A stretch of DNA of 64,000 nt from Phocaeicola abscessus CCUG 55929 (GCF_000312445.1 NZ_HE997182.1:718841-782840), one strand, 5' to 3'. Positions 46,240 through 54,808 are shown, counted from the first letter of the stretch. The notes: generated from the letters alone by a model not told the origin. Numbers and translations are program-made.

Positions 46240-46426
46240 TATTATTTTGGCATTCGGTAAAGAATATAATGCGAATGAAAGTTGTCATAAGACGTCAAAA
46301 TACGGCTAAGTTTTGTTAAAATGTGAGCGGGTTACGTCCCTGTTCGAACGAGGTTTGGCTTTCTCGTCTCATCGAAGTTTGTCGAGCCTTGCTGTCTGCG
46401 AACCGGCAGGTCATGCGAGGGAAAGG

Positions 46427-47584
46427 TTATTGTTTCTTGTGAAGCTTTCTATATTCCGCCGGCGACATGGATTTGTACTTGCGGAAGATGCGCGATACGT
46501 TTTTGTAATCGTCGAATCCTACTTGGATGGCTATGTCCGGTAAATAGAGATCGGTGGTCAGGAGCAGTTTGGTGAAACGACTTATTCTGAAATTCAGGAT
46601 GTATTGATAAATGGATGTCCCGACTAAATTCTTGAATTTTTTTTCGAGAACACGGCGCGAAAGGGGCACCATGTCGACCAAATCGGGAACGGAGATCTTG
46701 TTGTTGTAATTCTGATAGATGTAATCCATGAGAATTTTGATATGAGGATCGGTCACGGCATATTTGTCGGTCGATGCCCTTTCTTCGATGTATAGGGGAT
46801 TGATCACGATGTCGGGTATTTCTCCGATTTCCTTTTTGATATAGCGGTCTAACAGTTTTGCGGTCTGGTAGCCTCCGTTCTCCACGTCGAGCGTGATGGA
46901 CGACAAGGGCGGAGTAGAGAGGTTGCATATCAGTAGATCGTTGTCTACGCCTAATATGGCGATATCGTCGGGCACGGAAATATTGAATATGTTGCATGTT
47001 TCGGCAATCTGTTGGGCGTAATAGTCGTCGCAAGCGAATAATGCCACCGGCTTGGGGAGCGACTGCAGCCATTGCGCGATGATTTCCGTGTTGTAAATCC
47101 ATTCGTTCGTATCGCCGCGGTTATTGTTTTCCAGCAGATGGCAGGTAAGGCCCTTCTTTTCGATCCGTTCCTTGAAGCCCAATCCTCTTTCGCGCGACCA
47201 TATCACATTCTCGTAACCGTAAAAAGCGAAGTGCTGATAGCCTTTTTCTAGATAGAAATCGGCTGCCATAACGCCGGTGCCGTAATAATCGCCCGTCAGA
47301 TTGGAGATGTAACTGTTTCTTTTATGATAATTTTGAACGATAATCGGAATGTTCAGCTCGCGGAGTAATTCTATATTTACGTCTCTCAGCTGAGCGATGA
47401 TGGCGTCGGCATGCCATTTCTTCGCAAAATCTATGACGCCTGTCTCGCCGTTGATCATCATGTAGTATAAGGGCATTCGGATGAATGTCCACGGCCCGAC
47501 TTCTCTGGAATATCGAATCATCCCTTCCAACATAAGTCGGCTATAGCTACTTGCGAAATCTGTCAGCACCAGAATTTTAAACAT
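46427..47584 (-). CDS. XylR-type transcriptional regulator (periplasmic-binding-like plus AraC HTH)
   Basis: The 385-residue product starts MFKILVLTDFASSYSR and has an N-terminal LacI/PBP-like sugar-sensing domain (to about 270; ACDDYYAQQIAE, ILGVDNDLLICNL) and a C-terminal AraC/XylS helix-turn-helix (ISVPDLVDMVPLSRRVLEKK; second helix pair IAIQVGFDDYKNVSRIFRKY). It lies between nagA and a divergent transport/dehydrogenase operon and is the likely sugar-responsive regulator. The longer ORF start at 47797 overlaps the promoter and is rejected. Confidence 0.9.
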   Translation of the reverse strand: MFKILVLTDFASSYSRLMLEGMIRYSREVGPWTFIRMPLYYMMINGETGVIDFAKKWHADAIIAQLRDVNIELLRELNIPIIVQNYHKRNSYISNLTGDYYGTGVMAADFYLEKGYQHFAFYGYENVIWSRERGLGFKERIEKKGLTCHLLENNNRGDTNEWIYNTEIIAQWLQSLPKPVALFACDDYYAQQIAETCNIFNISVPDDIAILGVDNDLLICNLSTPPLSSITLDVENGGYQTAKLLDRYIKKEIGEIPDIVINPLYIEERASTDKYAVTDPHIKILMDYIYQNYNNKISVPDLVDMVPLSRRVLEKKFKNLVGTSIYQYILNFRISRFTKLLLTTDLYLPDIAIQVGFDDYKNVSRIFRKYKSMSPAEYRKLHKKQ

Positions 47585-47617
47585 GCATGTTGTGTTTGAG
47601 AAACAAATACTTCCATG

Positions 47618-47625
47618 CAAAGATA
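47618..47625 (-). promoter_or_regulatory. -7 box of the XylR-type regulator gene
   Basis: TATCTTTG on the minus strand, 34 bases before the ATG; the 16-bp dyad at 47637 lies where an upstream operator would be. Confidence 0.6.
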
Positions 47626-47636
47626 CGGGATAATTT

Positions 47637-47652
47637 ATAAAACCTGTTTTAT
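47637..47652. promoter_or_regulatory. Candidate operator dyad ATAAAACCTGTTTTAT
   Basis: A perfect 6-bp inverted repeat (ATAAAA/TTTTAT) around CCTG lies just behind the regulator promoter in the divergent gap. A near copy occurs at 50651-50665. Confidence 0.45.
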
Positions 47653-47825
47653 TTTGAAATAAATAACATAAAAGATTAGGGTTACGGTGCCGAGGATGGA
47701 TCATGCCGAGGGAACGTGTATTAAATAAGGTAAATCGGTGTTCGGATGTTTCATTAAAATATATGGTTGACGTTTTTTGAGAATTTAATAGCGTCATTTG
47801 GGTAAGTGGGAAATAAAAATGAGGT

Positions 47826-47833
47826 TATTTTTG
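47826..47833 (+). promoter_or_regulatory. -7 box of the divergent dehydrogenase/permease operon
   Basis: TATTTTTG, 30 bases before the ATG at 47863. Confidence 0.6.
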
Positions 47834-47862
47834 TCTAATCTGAATGATTAATAAAAAAGTTG

Positions 47863-49206
47863 ATGACAACAAGGCGCGATTTCATAAAGAAAGCATTCTT
47901 CGGGACGACGGCTCTCTCGTTAGCTCCTACTGCCTTTACCGGTTTGAGCGCGAGGGGTTATTCACACGTCATGGGCTCGAATGATAGGATCCGGGTGGCT
48001 GCTATCGGCGTTCATGCTCGTGGTGCGGCACTTGCTGCGAATTTCGTGAAGCAGAGGGGATGTGTGATCACATACGTTTGCGATGTCGATAAACGTGCCG
48101 CTGCCAAGTGCGCGGCCGCTGTCGAGCAGCTCCAAGGAACACGTCCTATAGTGGTTACGGACTTCAGGAAAGCGTTGGAGTCGAAGGACGTCGATGCGGT
48201 ATTTGTAGCGACTCCCGACCATTGGCATGCCTTGGCTTCGCTGTTGGCTATGCAAGCCGGCAAGGAGGTCTATTCGGAAAAACCTGCCAGTTATTGTCCT
48301 TCCGAAGGCGAGATCTTGATAGAGGCCGTTAAGAAATATGGCAGAGTATACCAGATCGGTACCCAAAGACGTTCGTGGCCGAACGTGATAGAAGGCATTC
48401 GGGCGGTTAAAGAGGGAGCTATCGGTAACGTACATTTCGGTAAGGCGTGGTACACGAATAATCGTCCTCCTATCGGTATCGGAAAGGAAACGGAAGTGCC
48501 GGCATGGTTGGATTGGAATCTTTGGCAAGGTCCGGCTCCCCGCCGCGCATTCAAGGATAATATCGTCCATTATAATTGGCATTGGTTCTGGCATTGGGGA
48601 ACAGGGGAGGCGTTGAATAACGGAACCCACATGATCGATCTGCTTCGCTGGGGGATGGATTTGGATTACCCTACGATGGTTAACGCCGTGGGCGGACGTT
48701 ATTTCGGAAATGACGATTGGGAAACTCCCGACACACAGGTTATCAACTTCGATTATGACGGCAAGAAATCGCTGTCGTACGAAGGACGCAGCTGCAACGG
48801 CAAAATGGTCGAAGGCAACAGTGTAGGCGTTATGTTCTTCGGCGACAAGGGCAGCTTGTTGATTGCGGGCAATAACGGTTATTCCATTTTCGACATGGAT
48901 AATCAGGTCGTCAAGCAGCAGTACGGTAAAATCTCGATCGATCCGCGCAATCTGATGAATCCGGCAGAAGCGTTGGATGCTATTCATATCAATAATTTCT
49001 TCGATGCTATCAGAAAGGGCACAGCCTTGTGTGCCGACGTGAAGACCGGTCATGTCAGTACGCTGCTGATGCAGCTGGGGAATATCTCGACACGCCTTGG
49101 ACGTACCCTGTATATCGATCCTTTAAACGGCCATATCCTTCATGACGAAGAGGCTAATGCGTACTGGACGCGTGAATATCAACCCGGTTTTGAAATGAAA
49201 TTGTAA
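47863..49206 (+). CDS. Tat-exported Gfo/Idh/MocA-family oxidoreductase
   Basis: The 447-residue product has a twin-arginine signal (TTRRDFIKKAFFG) and an NAD-binding domain (RIRVAAIGVHARGAAL) with the conserved EVYSEKPASY. The C-terminal domain has an unusual aromatic/His run (HYNWHWFWHWGTGEALNNGTH) seen in secreted members of the family. Tat export would carry the folded, cofactor-loaded enzyme. Related secreted members oxidise sugars or glycosides at a hydroxyl, and GH109 enzymes of this fold cleave glycosides; which applies here is unknown. Confidence 0.88.
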   Translation: MTTRRDFIKKAFFGTTALSLAPTAFTGLSARGYSHVMGSNDRIRVAAIGVHARGAALAANFVKQRGCVITYVCDVDKRAAAKCAAAVEQLQGTRPIVVTDFRKALESKDVDAVFVATPDHWHALASLLAMQAGKEVYSEKPASYCPSEGEILIEAVKKYGRVYQIGTQRRSWPNVIEGIRAVKEGAIGNVHFGKAWYTNNRPPIGIGKETEVPAWLDWNLWQGPAPRRAFKDNIVHYNWHWFWHWGTGEALNNGTHMIDLLRWGMDLDYPTMVNAVGGRYFGNDDWETPDTQVINFDYDGKKSLSYEGRSCNGKMVEGNSVGVMFFGDKGSLLIAGNNGYSIFDMDNQVVKQQYGKISIDPRNLMNPAEALDAIHINNFFDAIRKGTALCADVKTGHVSTLLMQLGNISTRLGRTLYIDPLNGHILHDEEANAYWTREYQPGFEMKL

Positions 49207-49246
49207 ATGAACACAGTGGAAAGAACCTTTAATTTGACAAACGATC

Positions 49247-50581
49247 ATGGAGCAGCTTGAGGAAAAGCGATTGAGTAAACGGGATATGGCTATGGCGATC
49301 GTTATAGTGGGCGTCATGTTTTTTATCTTCGGGTTGGTTTCATGGGTAAATTCGATTTTGATCCCGTATTTCAAGATTGCTTGTGAGTTGACTCATTTCC
49401 AGTCTTATTTCGTCGCATTTGCTTTTTACATAGCCTACCTCTGCTTGTCGGTTCCTTCCGGTTTGGTCATCAATAAGATCGGATATAAACGGAGTATCAT
49501 GTACGGGTTTATCTGCATGGCTGTAGGCGCTGCTCTTTTCATTCCTGCAGCGCTTACTCGTACCTACGGATTATTCCTCTCCGGATTGTTTGTAATCGGC
49601 GCCGGACTGACAATGCTGCAATCGGCTGCCAATCCTTATATAACGATTTTGGGCCCGATAGAGAGCGCTGCCAAACGAATCAGTGCCATGGGGATATGTA
49701 ATAAGCTGGCGGGGATACTCTCTCCACTGATTTTCGCTGCGGTTATTTTAAAGGTGACCGATGGGGACTTGTTTGCCTTGCTCGAAGGAGGAACGCTGGA
49801 CGAAGTTTCGAAAAACATGATGTTGGATGACCTGATACGTCGGGTCATTCTTCCGTATTCGGCCTTAGCTGTGATCTTGCTTTCGTTCGGTATCTTTATT
49901 CGATATTCCGTTCTCCCGGAGATCGACCCGACGAAGAATAACAAGGAAGAGGATACAGGCAATTATCACCGGACCTCCATCTTTCAGTTTCCCTATCTGA
50001 TCTTGGGCGCTCTGGCCATTTTTGTTCATGTGGGGACGCAAATCGTGGCCATCGATACGATTATCAGTTACGCCGGTTCGATGGGGATAAACCTGCTTGA
50101 AGCCAAAGCTTTTCCTTCGTATACCATGGGTTTTACGATTATCGGTTATTTGATTGGCATGGTGCTCATACCGAAATATTTATCGCAGAGCAGAATGTTG
50201 CAGATCTGTTGTATCACCGGCCTGCTCTTGTCGCTCGGGGTGTTGTTCGTCGATCGGCATGTGACCTTCTTGGGGCATACGGCGAGTCTGTCAATCTGGT
50301 TTCTGTGTTCATTGGGTTTGCCTAACGCCTTGATCTATGCGGGAATTTGGCCTTTGTCCATTCACGGCTTGGGCCGGTTTACCAAAATCGGATCTACTTT
50401 ACTGGTCATGGGCTTATGCGGTAATGCCATCATGCCTATATTATATGGCTATTTTGCCGATATGATGGGCTTGCAGAAAGCGTATTGGTTATTGATACCC
50501 TGTTATCTTTATTTGATTTTCTTTGCTTTGTATGGGCACAAAGTTCAATCGTGGTCTTTTAAGCGGACAGAAAGAGCTTGA
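49247..50581 (+). CDS. nagP: Sugar MFS permease, FHS/NagP type
   Basis: The 444-residue, 12-span protein resembles fucose/glucose/GlcNAc permeases: FGLVSWVNSILIPYFK in the first span, LQSAANPYITILGP after the fourth, and a second half with GVLFVDRH and GNAIMPILYGYFAD. NagP of this family imports GlcNAc in other bacteria; the nagA and nagB genes 3-4 kb away support that substrate. Lies 40 bases after the Tat dehydrogenase gene. The assignment to GlcNAc is by context. Confidence 0.8.
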   Translation: MEQLEEKRLSKRDMAMAIVIVGVMFFIFGLVSWVNSILIPYFKIACELTHFQSYFVAFAFYIAYLCLSVPSGLVINKIGYKRSIMYGFICMAVGAALFIPAALTRTYGLFLSGLFVIGAGLTMLQSAANPYITILGPIESAAKRISAMGICNKLAGILSPLIFAAVILKVTDGDLFALLEGGTLDEVSKNMMLDDLIRRVILPYSALAVILLSFGIFIRYSVLPEIDPTKNNKEEDTGNYHRTSIFQFPYLILGALAIFVHVGTQIVAIDTIISYAGSMGINLLEAKAFPSYTMGFTIIGYLIGMVLIPKYLSQSRMLQICCITGLLLSLGVLFVDRHVTFLGHTASLSIWFLCSLGLPNALIYAGIWPLSIHGLGRFTKIGSTLLVMGLCGNAIMPILYGYFADMMGLQKAYWLLIPCYLYLIFFALYGHKVQSWSFKRTERA

Positions 50582-50650
50582 TTCGATGAAAGATGCGGGA
50601 AAAAGTTCTTTTATTTGTCTGGAGATAATAATTAGAGTTTGGTAAAATGT

Positions 50651-50665
50651 ATAAACCTGTTTTAT
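50651..50665. promoter_or_regulatory. Second candidate operator dyad ATAAACCTGTTTTAT
   Basis: Differs from the dyad at 47637 by loss of one A and lies nine bases before the ATG at 50674, where bound protein could block transcription or translation start. Confidence 0.4.
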
Positions 50666-50673
50666 AGAATGCA

Positions 50674-51987
50674 ATGAATGTTCAGAATTTATCAAGAAGA
50701 GACTTCCTTAAGCAAATGGGAATAGTAGGAGGAAGCGGGCTGATTTTGTCTTCCCTGCCTTTGTTTCACTCTTTTGCCGAAAGTCTGTCGGAAGAAGCCA
50801 AAGGCGGTAAGGCCAAATTAGCGTTGATCGGTACGGGGTCGCGAGGAATGTACCACGTGAATAACCTGTTGCAGATCCCCCAGGCAGAGGTGGTAGCTAT
50901 TTGCGATATTTATCAGCCGCATCTGGATAATGCGGCCAAGGTTTTCCCTAAGGCCAAGCAGTACAAAAATTATATGGATGCGATCAATGACCCTCAGGTC
51001 GATGGCGTATTGATTTCCACTCCTCTTTACCTGCATGCCCCTATTTCGTTGGCGGCGCTTCGCGCCGGCAAGCATGCTTTTTGCGAGAAGGCGATGGCTC
51101 GGACGATCGAACAGTGCAAAGAGATGTACGAAACTTACAAAGAAACCGGAAAAGTGCTTTACATCGGCTTGCAACGGCTGTTCGATCCGAAGTATCTCAA
51201 AGGCATCGAATTGATCGATCAGGGCGTGTTGGGCGAGATCGTGGATATCCGTAATTTCTGGTATCGAAATAACGATTGGCGGAGGCCTGTTCCCGAACCT
51301 TCTTTGGAAAAGCTGATCAATTGGCGGCTGTATAAAGAATATTCAGGCGGTTTGATGACCGAATTGGCGGCTCACCAACTTCAACTCGGAACGTGGGTAT
51401 ATAAATCTCTTCCCGATTACATCGCGGGTTTCGGAGATAATATCTTCTGGAAAGACGGCCGCGAGGTGTACGATAGCGTAAGCGTCATATACCATTATCC
51501 GAATGGGTTGCGTATGACGTTCGAGTCGATCATCTCGAACAAGCATTACGGAATGGACGAGGAAGTCCTTGGTCATAAAGCTACGCTCGAGCTGGCGAAA
51601 GGCTTGCTTTATATGGAGGATATAGCACCCGCTCCCGGCATTCAACAGTTGATCAATCAAATCGAGCATAAGATCTTCGACCACGTTTCGTTCGCAGGGC
51701 CGAGTTGGGTTCCCGAGACCGCTTCCAACACGAAAGGGAAACCTATTATGGACAATTTGCAGGTTCATGACGGTTCGAATACGACCGGTGCCTCCGTGGA
51801 CGACGGCTCTAAAGGATTGGTCGAGGCGTATTGCAATGCCGTCATTACCGGTAAGCCGATGCCGATGCTAGTCGAGGAAGCCTATTATTCCGGCTTGTTG
51901 GCATTGTTGGGCAATCAGGCGATGGAAGAACGGCGGGTGATAGAATTCCCACAAGATTACAGAATACCTTATCAAAATATTAAATGA
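50674..51987 (+). CDS. Tat-exported Gfo/Idh/MocA-family oxidoreductase
   Basis: The 437-residue product has a twin-arginine signal (LSRRDFLKQMGIVGGSG), an NAD-binding loop (LALIGTGSRGMYHVNN) and the family's active-site segment as HAFCEKAMART, with EKA where most members have EKP. The C-terminal domain includes GGLMTELAAHQLQLGTWV. The third dehydrogenase of the locus; sequence differs clearly from the other two, so it is not a recent duplicate. It overlaps the next small gene by four bases. Confidence 0.87.
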   Translation: MNVQNLSRRDFLKQMGIVGGSGLILSSLPLFHSFAESLSEEAKGGKAKLALIGTGSRGMYHVNNLLQIPQAEVVAICDIYQPHLDNAAKVFPKAKQYKNYMDAINDPQVDGVLISTPLYLHAPISLAALRAGKHAFCEKAMARTIEQCKEMYETYKETGKVLYIGLQRLFDPKYLKGIELIDQGVLGEIVDIRNFWYRNNDWRRPVPEPSLEKLINWRLYKEYSGGLMTELAAHQLQLGTWVYKSLPDYIAGFGDNIFWKDGREVYDSVSVIYHYPNGLRMTFESIISNKHYGMDEEVLGHKATLELAKGLLYMEDIAPAPGIQQLINQIEHKIFDHVSFAGPSWVPETASNTKGKPIMDNLQVHDGSNTTGASVDDGSKGLVEAYCNAVITGKPMPMLVEEAYYSGLLALLGNQAMEERRVIEFPQDYRIPYQNIK

Positions 51988-52259
51988 CAGAAATTATGAA
52001 AGATATACATATAAAGCTGACGGTGAAGAGGCAAAAGACGGAAATCCTTATATGGATTGTTTGTTTTATCATTGCATTCGGTTTGAATGTGTACTCCATT
52101 ATATCTTTTGGTACGCAGTGGAAGGAGCTTTATACCCAATTGTTGTGGGTATTTAGCCTGAGCGTGCTGTTCTATGGTATTCTCCTTTTCTTTCGATTGA
52201 TTTATGCCGGCGTACGTGCCTTGTTCCGTAAAAGTAATACGCCTTCGAGGAAAAGATGA
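51984..52259 (+). CDS. Small two-span membrane protein
   Basis: The 91-residue product has two hydrophobic segments (about 22-42 and 52-72) with a basic C-terminus (RKSNTPSRKR). The ATG overlaps the stop of the preceding dehydrogenase (ATGA), so it is part of the same operon. It may anchor or assist the exported dehydrogenase (inference). I recognise no named family. Confidence 0.75.
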   Translation: MTEIMKDIHIKLTVKRQKTEILIWIVCFIIAFGLNVYSIISFGTQWKELYTQLLWVFSLSVLFYGILLFFRLIYAGVRALFRKSNTPSRKR

Positions 52260-52582
52260 CTGTTGTTTTCGATGGAGAGGGGTAGACAACGGTATGGTAC
52301 CGTTGTCTGCCATTGGTTTAGCGCGTACCCCAACATCAAATTTTCATTGACATTCTGTGAATTAACATGATTGTTAGTGCAAAGGTAAGAAAGAATATTG
52401 AAATCAACCTATTGTTTGGCTGAAAAATTGGGATAATTAATCTTTTTATTTCTACTATGCAGTAAAAATAGTGCATAACAGAAATAGAAAGGAATTTTTA
52501 TGGCGGTAAAATTTACGGCTGTTTAATTTGCCTTTCTACTGTTCCGAAGCCATCAGTTCCGAAACGCACATTTTGCATCGAA
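52260..52582. other. Boundary between the amino-sugar locus and the AT-rich island
   Basis: No gene was found. It contains a perfect 11-bp stem (52284-52294 with 52298-52308, AGACAACGGTA) without a T run, probably ending the upstream operon, and the first copy of the AbiE-flanking repeat at 52448. Base composition shifts toward AT after about 52330. Confidence 0.6.
52448..52485. repeat. 38-bp direct repeat, copy 1 (3' side of AbiE operon)
   Basis: Matches the AbiE promoter region at 53997-54034 at about 29 of 38 positions in the same orientation. Both copies have TTTCTA...AGAAAT arms and ATAGTGCAT. Here the promoter box is degenerate (TATTTTTA), so it is probably not active. Confidence 0.75.
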
Positions 52583-53371
52583 CTATTCTGTAAGTGAATC
52601 TACAAATTCCCCAAACCTCAAAATCTTCTCGCTATTCGCTTTATTGAAAAGTAGGTGCTCAAAATCCTTTTGCTTTTTCTTCAAATCGACTGTCTTTAGC
52701 AATTCGGCTGTCGCTTGCTTGAATTCTTGCAAATTATGTACTCCGCAACGTTTTGAAAGAAAATCGTAATCGGGTTTTTCCTGCGCCAATAAAAATATCA
52801 GGTCGTAAAAATCACGTCCTTTAGCACGGGATAACATGGCCGCAATTTTCATGCTGCACAATACACCATCGGAAGGAACGGGAAACGGGAAAAAGAATCC
52901 GCAGCCTTTGATATTGGTAATAATCGGAGGATAAACGATTCCTTGGTCTTGGCTTTCAACCTTTATCAAAAAACGTTCTTCCTTGTGTCCGCTCAACCCC
53001 AAATCGAATAGTAGTTCAGGGAAATGGATATTCCGCCTAAAAGCTGTTAGTTTCGGATTATCCTTATCCTTTGCTTCCACCCTCAACCCTGAACGCTCTA
53101 AAAACTGGATTACGCCGTTTGTCATTTCAATAAACTCGTCTTTCGACAAGTCTTTACAGTCGAAATCCAAATCTTCAGAAAACCGGTCTATACCCTTTAC
53201 CAGACGCAAGTTTGTTCCACCAATAAAAGCCATCTTTTGGATGCTTGGCGTAGAAGAAAGGTAATCCAGAATCATCAACTGCAAATACTCTTTCAGGATG
53301 TGCTTATTGAACCCCGAATTTCCACGGATTTGAGCCGGAAAATAATTCTTTATCTGTTCAATCTGTATCAT
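52583..53371 (-). CDS. AbiEii/AbiGii-family nucleotidyltransferase toxin
   Basis: The 262-residue product has the nucleotidyltransferase signature FIGGTNLRLVKGIDRFSEDLDFD split over residues 49-72 (GG, then the DxD metal pair) and AKGRDFYDLIFLLAQ of this family. AbiEii toxins block growth by modifying cellular nucleic acid such as tRNA; the pair acts in phage abortive infection or plasmid maintenance. It overlaps the antitoxin gene by four bases (ATGA) as the second gene of the operon. Confidence 0.9.
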   Translation of the reverse strand: MIQIEQIKNYFPAQIRGNSGFNKHILKEYLQLMILDYLSSTPSIQKMAFIGGTNLRLVKGIDRFSEDLDFDCKDLSKDEFIEMTNGVIQFLERSGLRVEAKDKDNPKLTAFRRNIHFPELLFDLGLSGHKEERFLIKVESQDQGIVYPPIITNIKGCGFFFPFPVPSDGVLCSMKIAAMLSRAKGRDFYDLIFLLAQEKPDYDFLSKRCGVHNLQEFKQATAELLKTVDLKKKQKDFEHLLFNKANSEKILRFGEFVDSLTE

Positions 53372-53985
53372 AAATCGTAAGTTTTAAGAAGTAACTTTAC
53401 CCGATGGTCAAGCGCCTTGCTTTGAAACTTGTCGCAGTAGTCCATCAGTAAATCCTTGTTTAAATCATCATGCAGGTAATCTTCATCCAAACGCAACTCT
53501 TCCAATTCCTGTTCGCTATCATAGAACGGATAAAGATACAGTAAATCAAGTAATGCCTTCTCAGGTGTGGCAAACTGTATAGTGCGACTGTCTGCCATTG
53601 GCTTTAAGTCGTACCCGAATAGCAGATTTTCTTTGACATTCTTATATGAGTATTCGCCGAAGTCATTGGCGAATGATGCTGTTTTCAGGGTTGTCACACT
53701 GGTAATCTGCACCACCGCTTCCGGTATCATCCCGTAAAACGACAATGTCGTATGCAGGCTGATATAAGACGGGCGATAAATCCGGTTGGCAAAATAAAGG
53801 GAATAATCCGGCTTGCTCTTATATTCCGAGAAAGCAAAATAGCCCTGTCGTAACCGGATAAGATACCCTTTCTTCGCCCAACGAGTAAGGTTGTTCCGGT
53901 CAAAATCCGGTTGCCATGCATATACCTGATAGATATTGAAGCATGCCAAATCGAAGAATTGATTCTTAAATTCCAGAAAAGTCAT
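53368..53985 (-). CDS. AbiEi-family antitoxin / transcriptional repressor
   Basis: The 205-residue product has an N-terminal winged-helix-like region (NNLTRWAKKGYLIRLRQGYFAF) and the AbiEi pattern SYISLHTTLSFYGMIPE and FATPEKALLDLLYLYP. AbiEi antitoxins counter AbiEii and repress their own promoter by binding inverted repeats. First gene of the operon, starting 12 bases downstream of the dyad region at 53997-54034. Confidence 0.87.
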   Translation of the reverse strand: MTFLEFKNQFFDLACFNIYQVYAWQPDFDRNNLTRWAKKGYLIRLRQGYFAFSEYKSKPDYSLYFANRIYRPSYISLHTTLSFYGMIPEAVVQITSVTTLKTASFANDFGEYSYKNVKENLLFGYDLKPMADSRTIQFATPEKALLDLLYLYPFYDSEQELEELRLDEDYLHDDLNKDLLMDYCDKFQSKALDHRVKLLLKTYDL

Positions 53986-53996
53986 TTCTTTATTTT

Positions 53997-54034
53997 GTTT
54001 CTATTATACTGCAAATATAGTGCATTTTAGAAAT
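53997..54034. repeat. 38-bp direct repeat, copy 2 (AbiE promoter dyad)
   Basis: An imperfect palindrome (GTTTCTA...TAGAAAT) that contains the AbiE promoter box. Likely operator for AbiEi autorepression, by analogy with other AbiE systems. Its relative at 52448 lies just past the toxin gene. Confidence 0.7.
54012..54019 (-). promoter_or_regulatory. -7 box of the AbiE operon
   Basis: TATATTTG on the minus strand at the centre of the dyad, 27 bases before the antitoxin ATG at 53985. Confidence 0.65.
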
Positions 54035-54344
54035 AAAACAAAATATCGGGATAAGTTAGGGGTATTCTTGTCCTGCCAATAAGACGGAAATAGACTGTTT
54101 TTGTTTTGTCGATAAGACAAAAAAGACTTCTTCTAAAGAAATCAAACCAATCAAACACAAGTAGAACTCCAAAAGATAATATGTCGAACAACTTAGCTAA
54201 ACGATAGTATTACAAATAATTATCATCCTGTCTTTCTTATTCTTAGAAAAAGGTTATCTTTACAGCGTATTCGTTCTTTGAAAGATAGGAGTGGAAGAAG
54301 GTTTAATTCTATCCGATTGATACTACCAAACTAAAGTGATTATA

Positions 54345-54482
54345 TCACAACCGCAAGGTTTCTGTGGGAAGTACATCTGCCAACTGTCCCGCAATGGTAA
54401 TTCTCAACATGATGGGTGTTTCACCCGATTTCACTGTTTTCGTTTTTCTAACGAAAAAAAGCACATTAAATGTCTGTCTCAT
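54345..54482 (-). pseudogene. Tyrosine integrase, N-terminal remnant
   Basis: A 45-codon frame (MRQTFNVLFFVRKTKT, then SGETPIMLRITIAGQ) is the typical N-terminal arm-binding start of Bacteroidales tyrosine recombinases of conjugative and mobilisable transposons. It then runs into unrelated residues and a stop, and no core or catalytic domain follows. It lies about 235 bases from tRNA-Phe on the same strand. It is too short for ordinary gene calling. Confidence 0.7.
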
Positions 54483-54663
54483 ACTCTAAAAATAATGGGT
54501 TAAAGATACTCCAACCGCATAGAATAACGAGCATTTAATAACAAGACAACCAGTGACTTACAGTGCTATTTGTGGCCATTTTTTTTCGCGACCCCCAAAT
54601 GACCACGAATTAGGTCGGCGCAACTGCCTGATGGGGCTCAAAGTGGAATTCCTCAGAAAAGAA

Positions 54664-54697
54664 AAATCCCTGAATTTCAAAAGAAGTTCAGGGATTT
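54664..54697 (-). terminator. Intrinsic terminator of tRNA-Phe
   Basis: AAATCCCTGAA pairs with TTCAGGGATTT, and the minus strand continues with a T run. It begins about 20 bases past the tRNA 3' end. Confidence 0.85.
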
Positions 54698-54716
54698 ACG
54701 TTTATTTCTTAAAAAG

Positions 54717-54789
54717 TGGTGCCTCCAGGAGTTGAACCGGGGACACATGGATTTTCAGTCCATTGCTCTACCACCTGAGCTAAGGCACC
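54717..54789 (-). tRNA. tRNA-Phe (GAA)
   Basis: A 73-base cloverleaf on the minus strand: acceptor stem GGTGCCT/AGGCACC plus discriminator A, D arm GCTC...GAGC, anticodon stem ATGGA-CTGAAAA-TCCAT with anticodon GAA, and T arm CCCGG-TTCAACT-CCTGG. The CCA end is not encoded. Integrases often use the 3' end of tRNA genes, and an integrase remnant lies nearby. Confidence 0.97.
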
Positions 54790-54808
54790 TCTTTACTCGA
54801 TTGCCCTG

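Noticed and set aside
46188-46426. Possible small gene between nagA and its regulator
   Set aside because: The only ORF (76 codons at 46313) overlaps the regulator 3' end and shows no support.
54551-54620. IS end suggested by inverted GTGGCCATTT/AAATGACCAC
   Set aside because: Only ten bases with one mismatch and no partner copy or transposase; insufficient for a mobile-element call.
54553-54735. 60-codon plus-strand ORF near tRNA-Phe
   Set aside because: It runs through the tRNA terminator into the tRNA antisense strand and has no family features.
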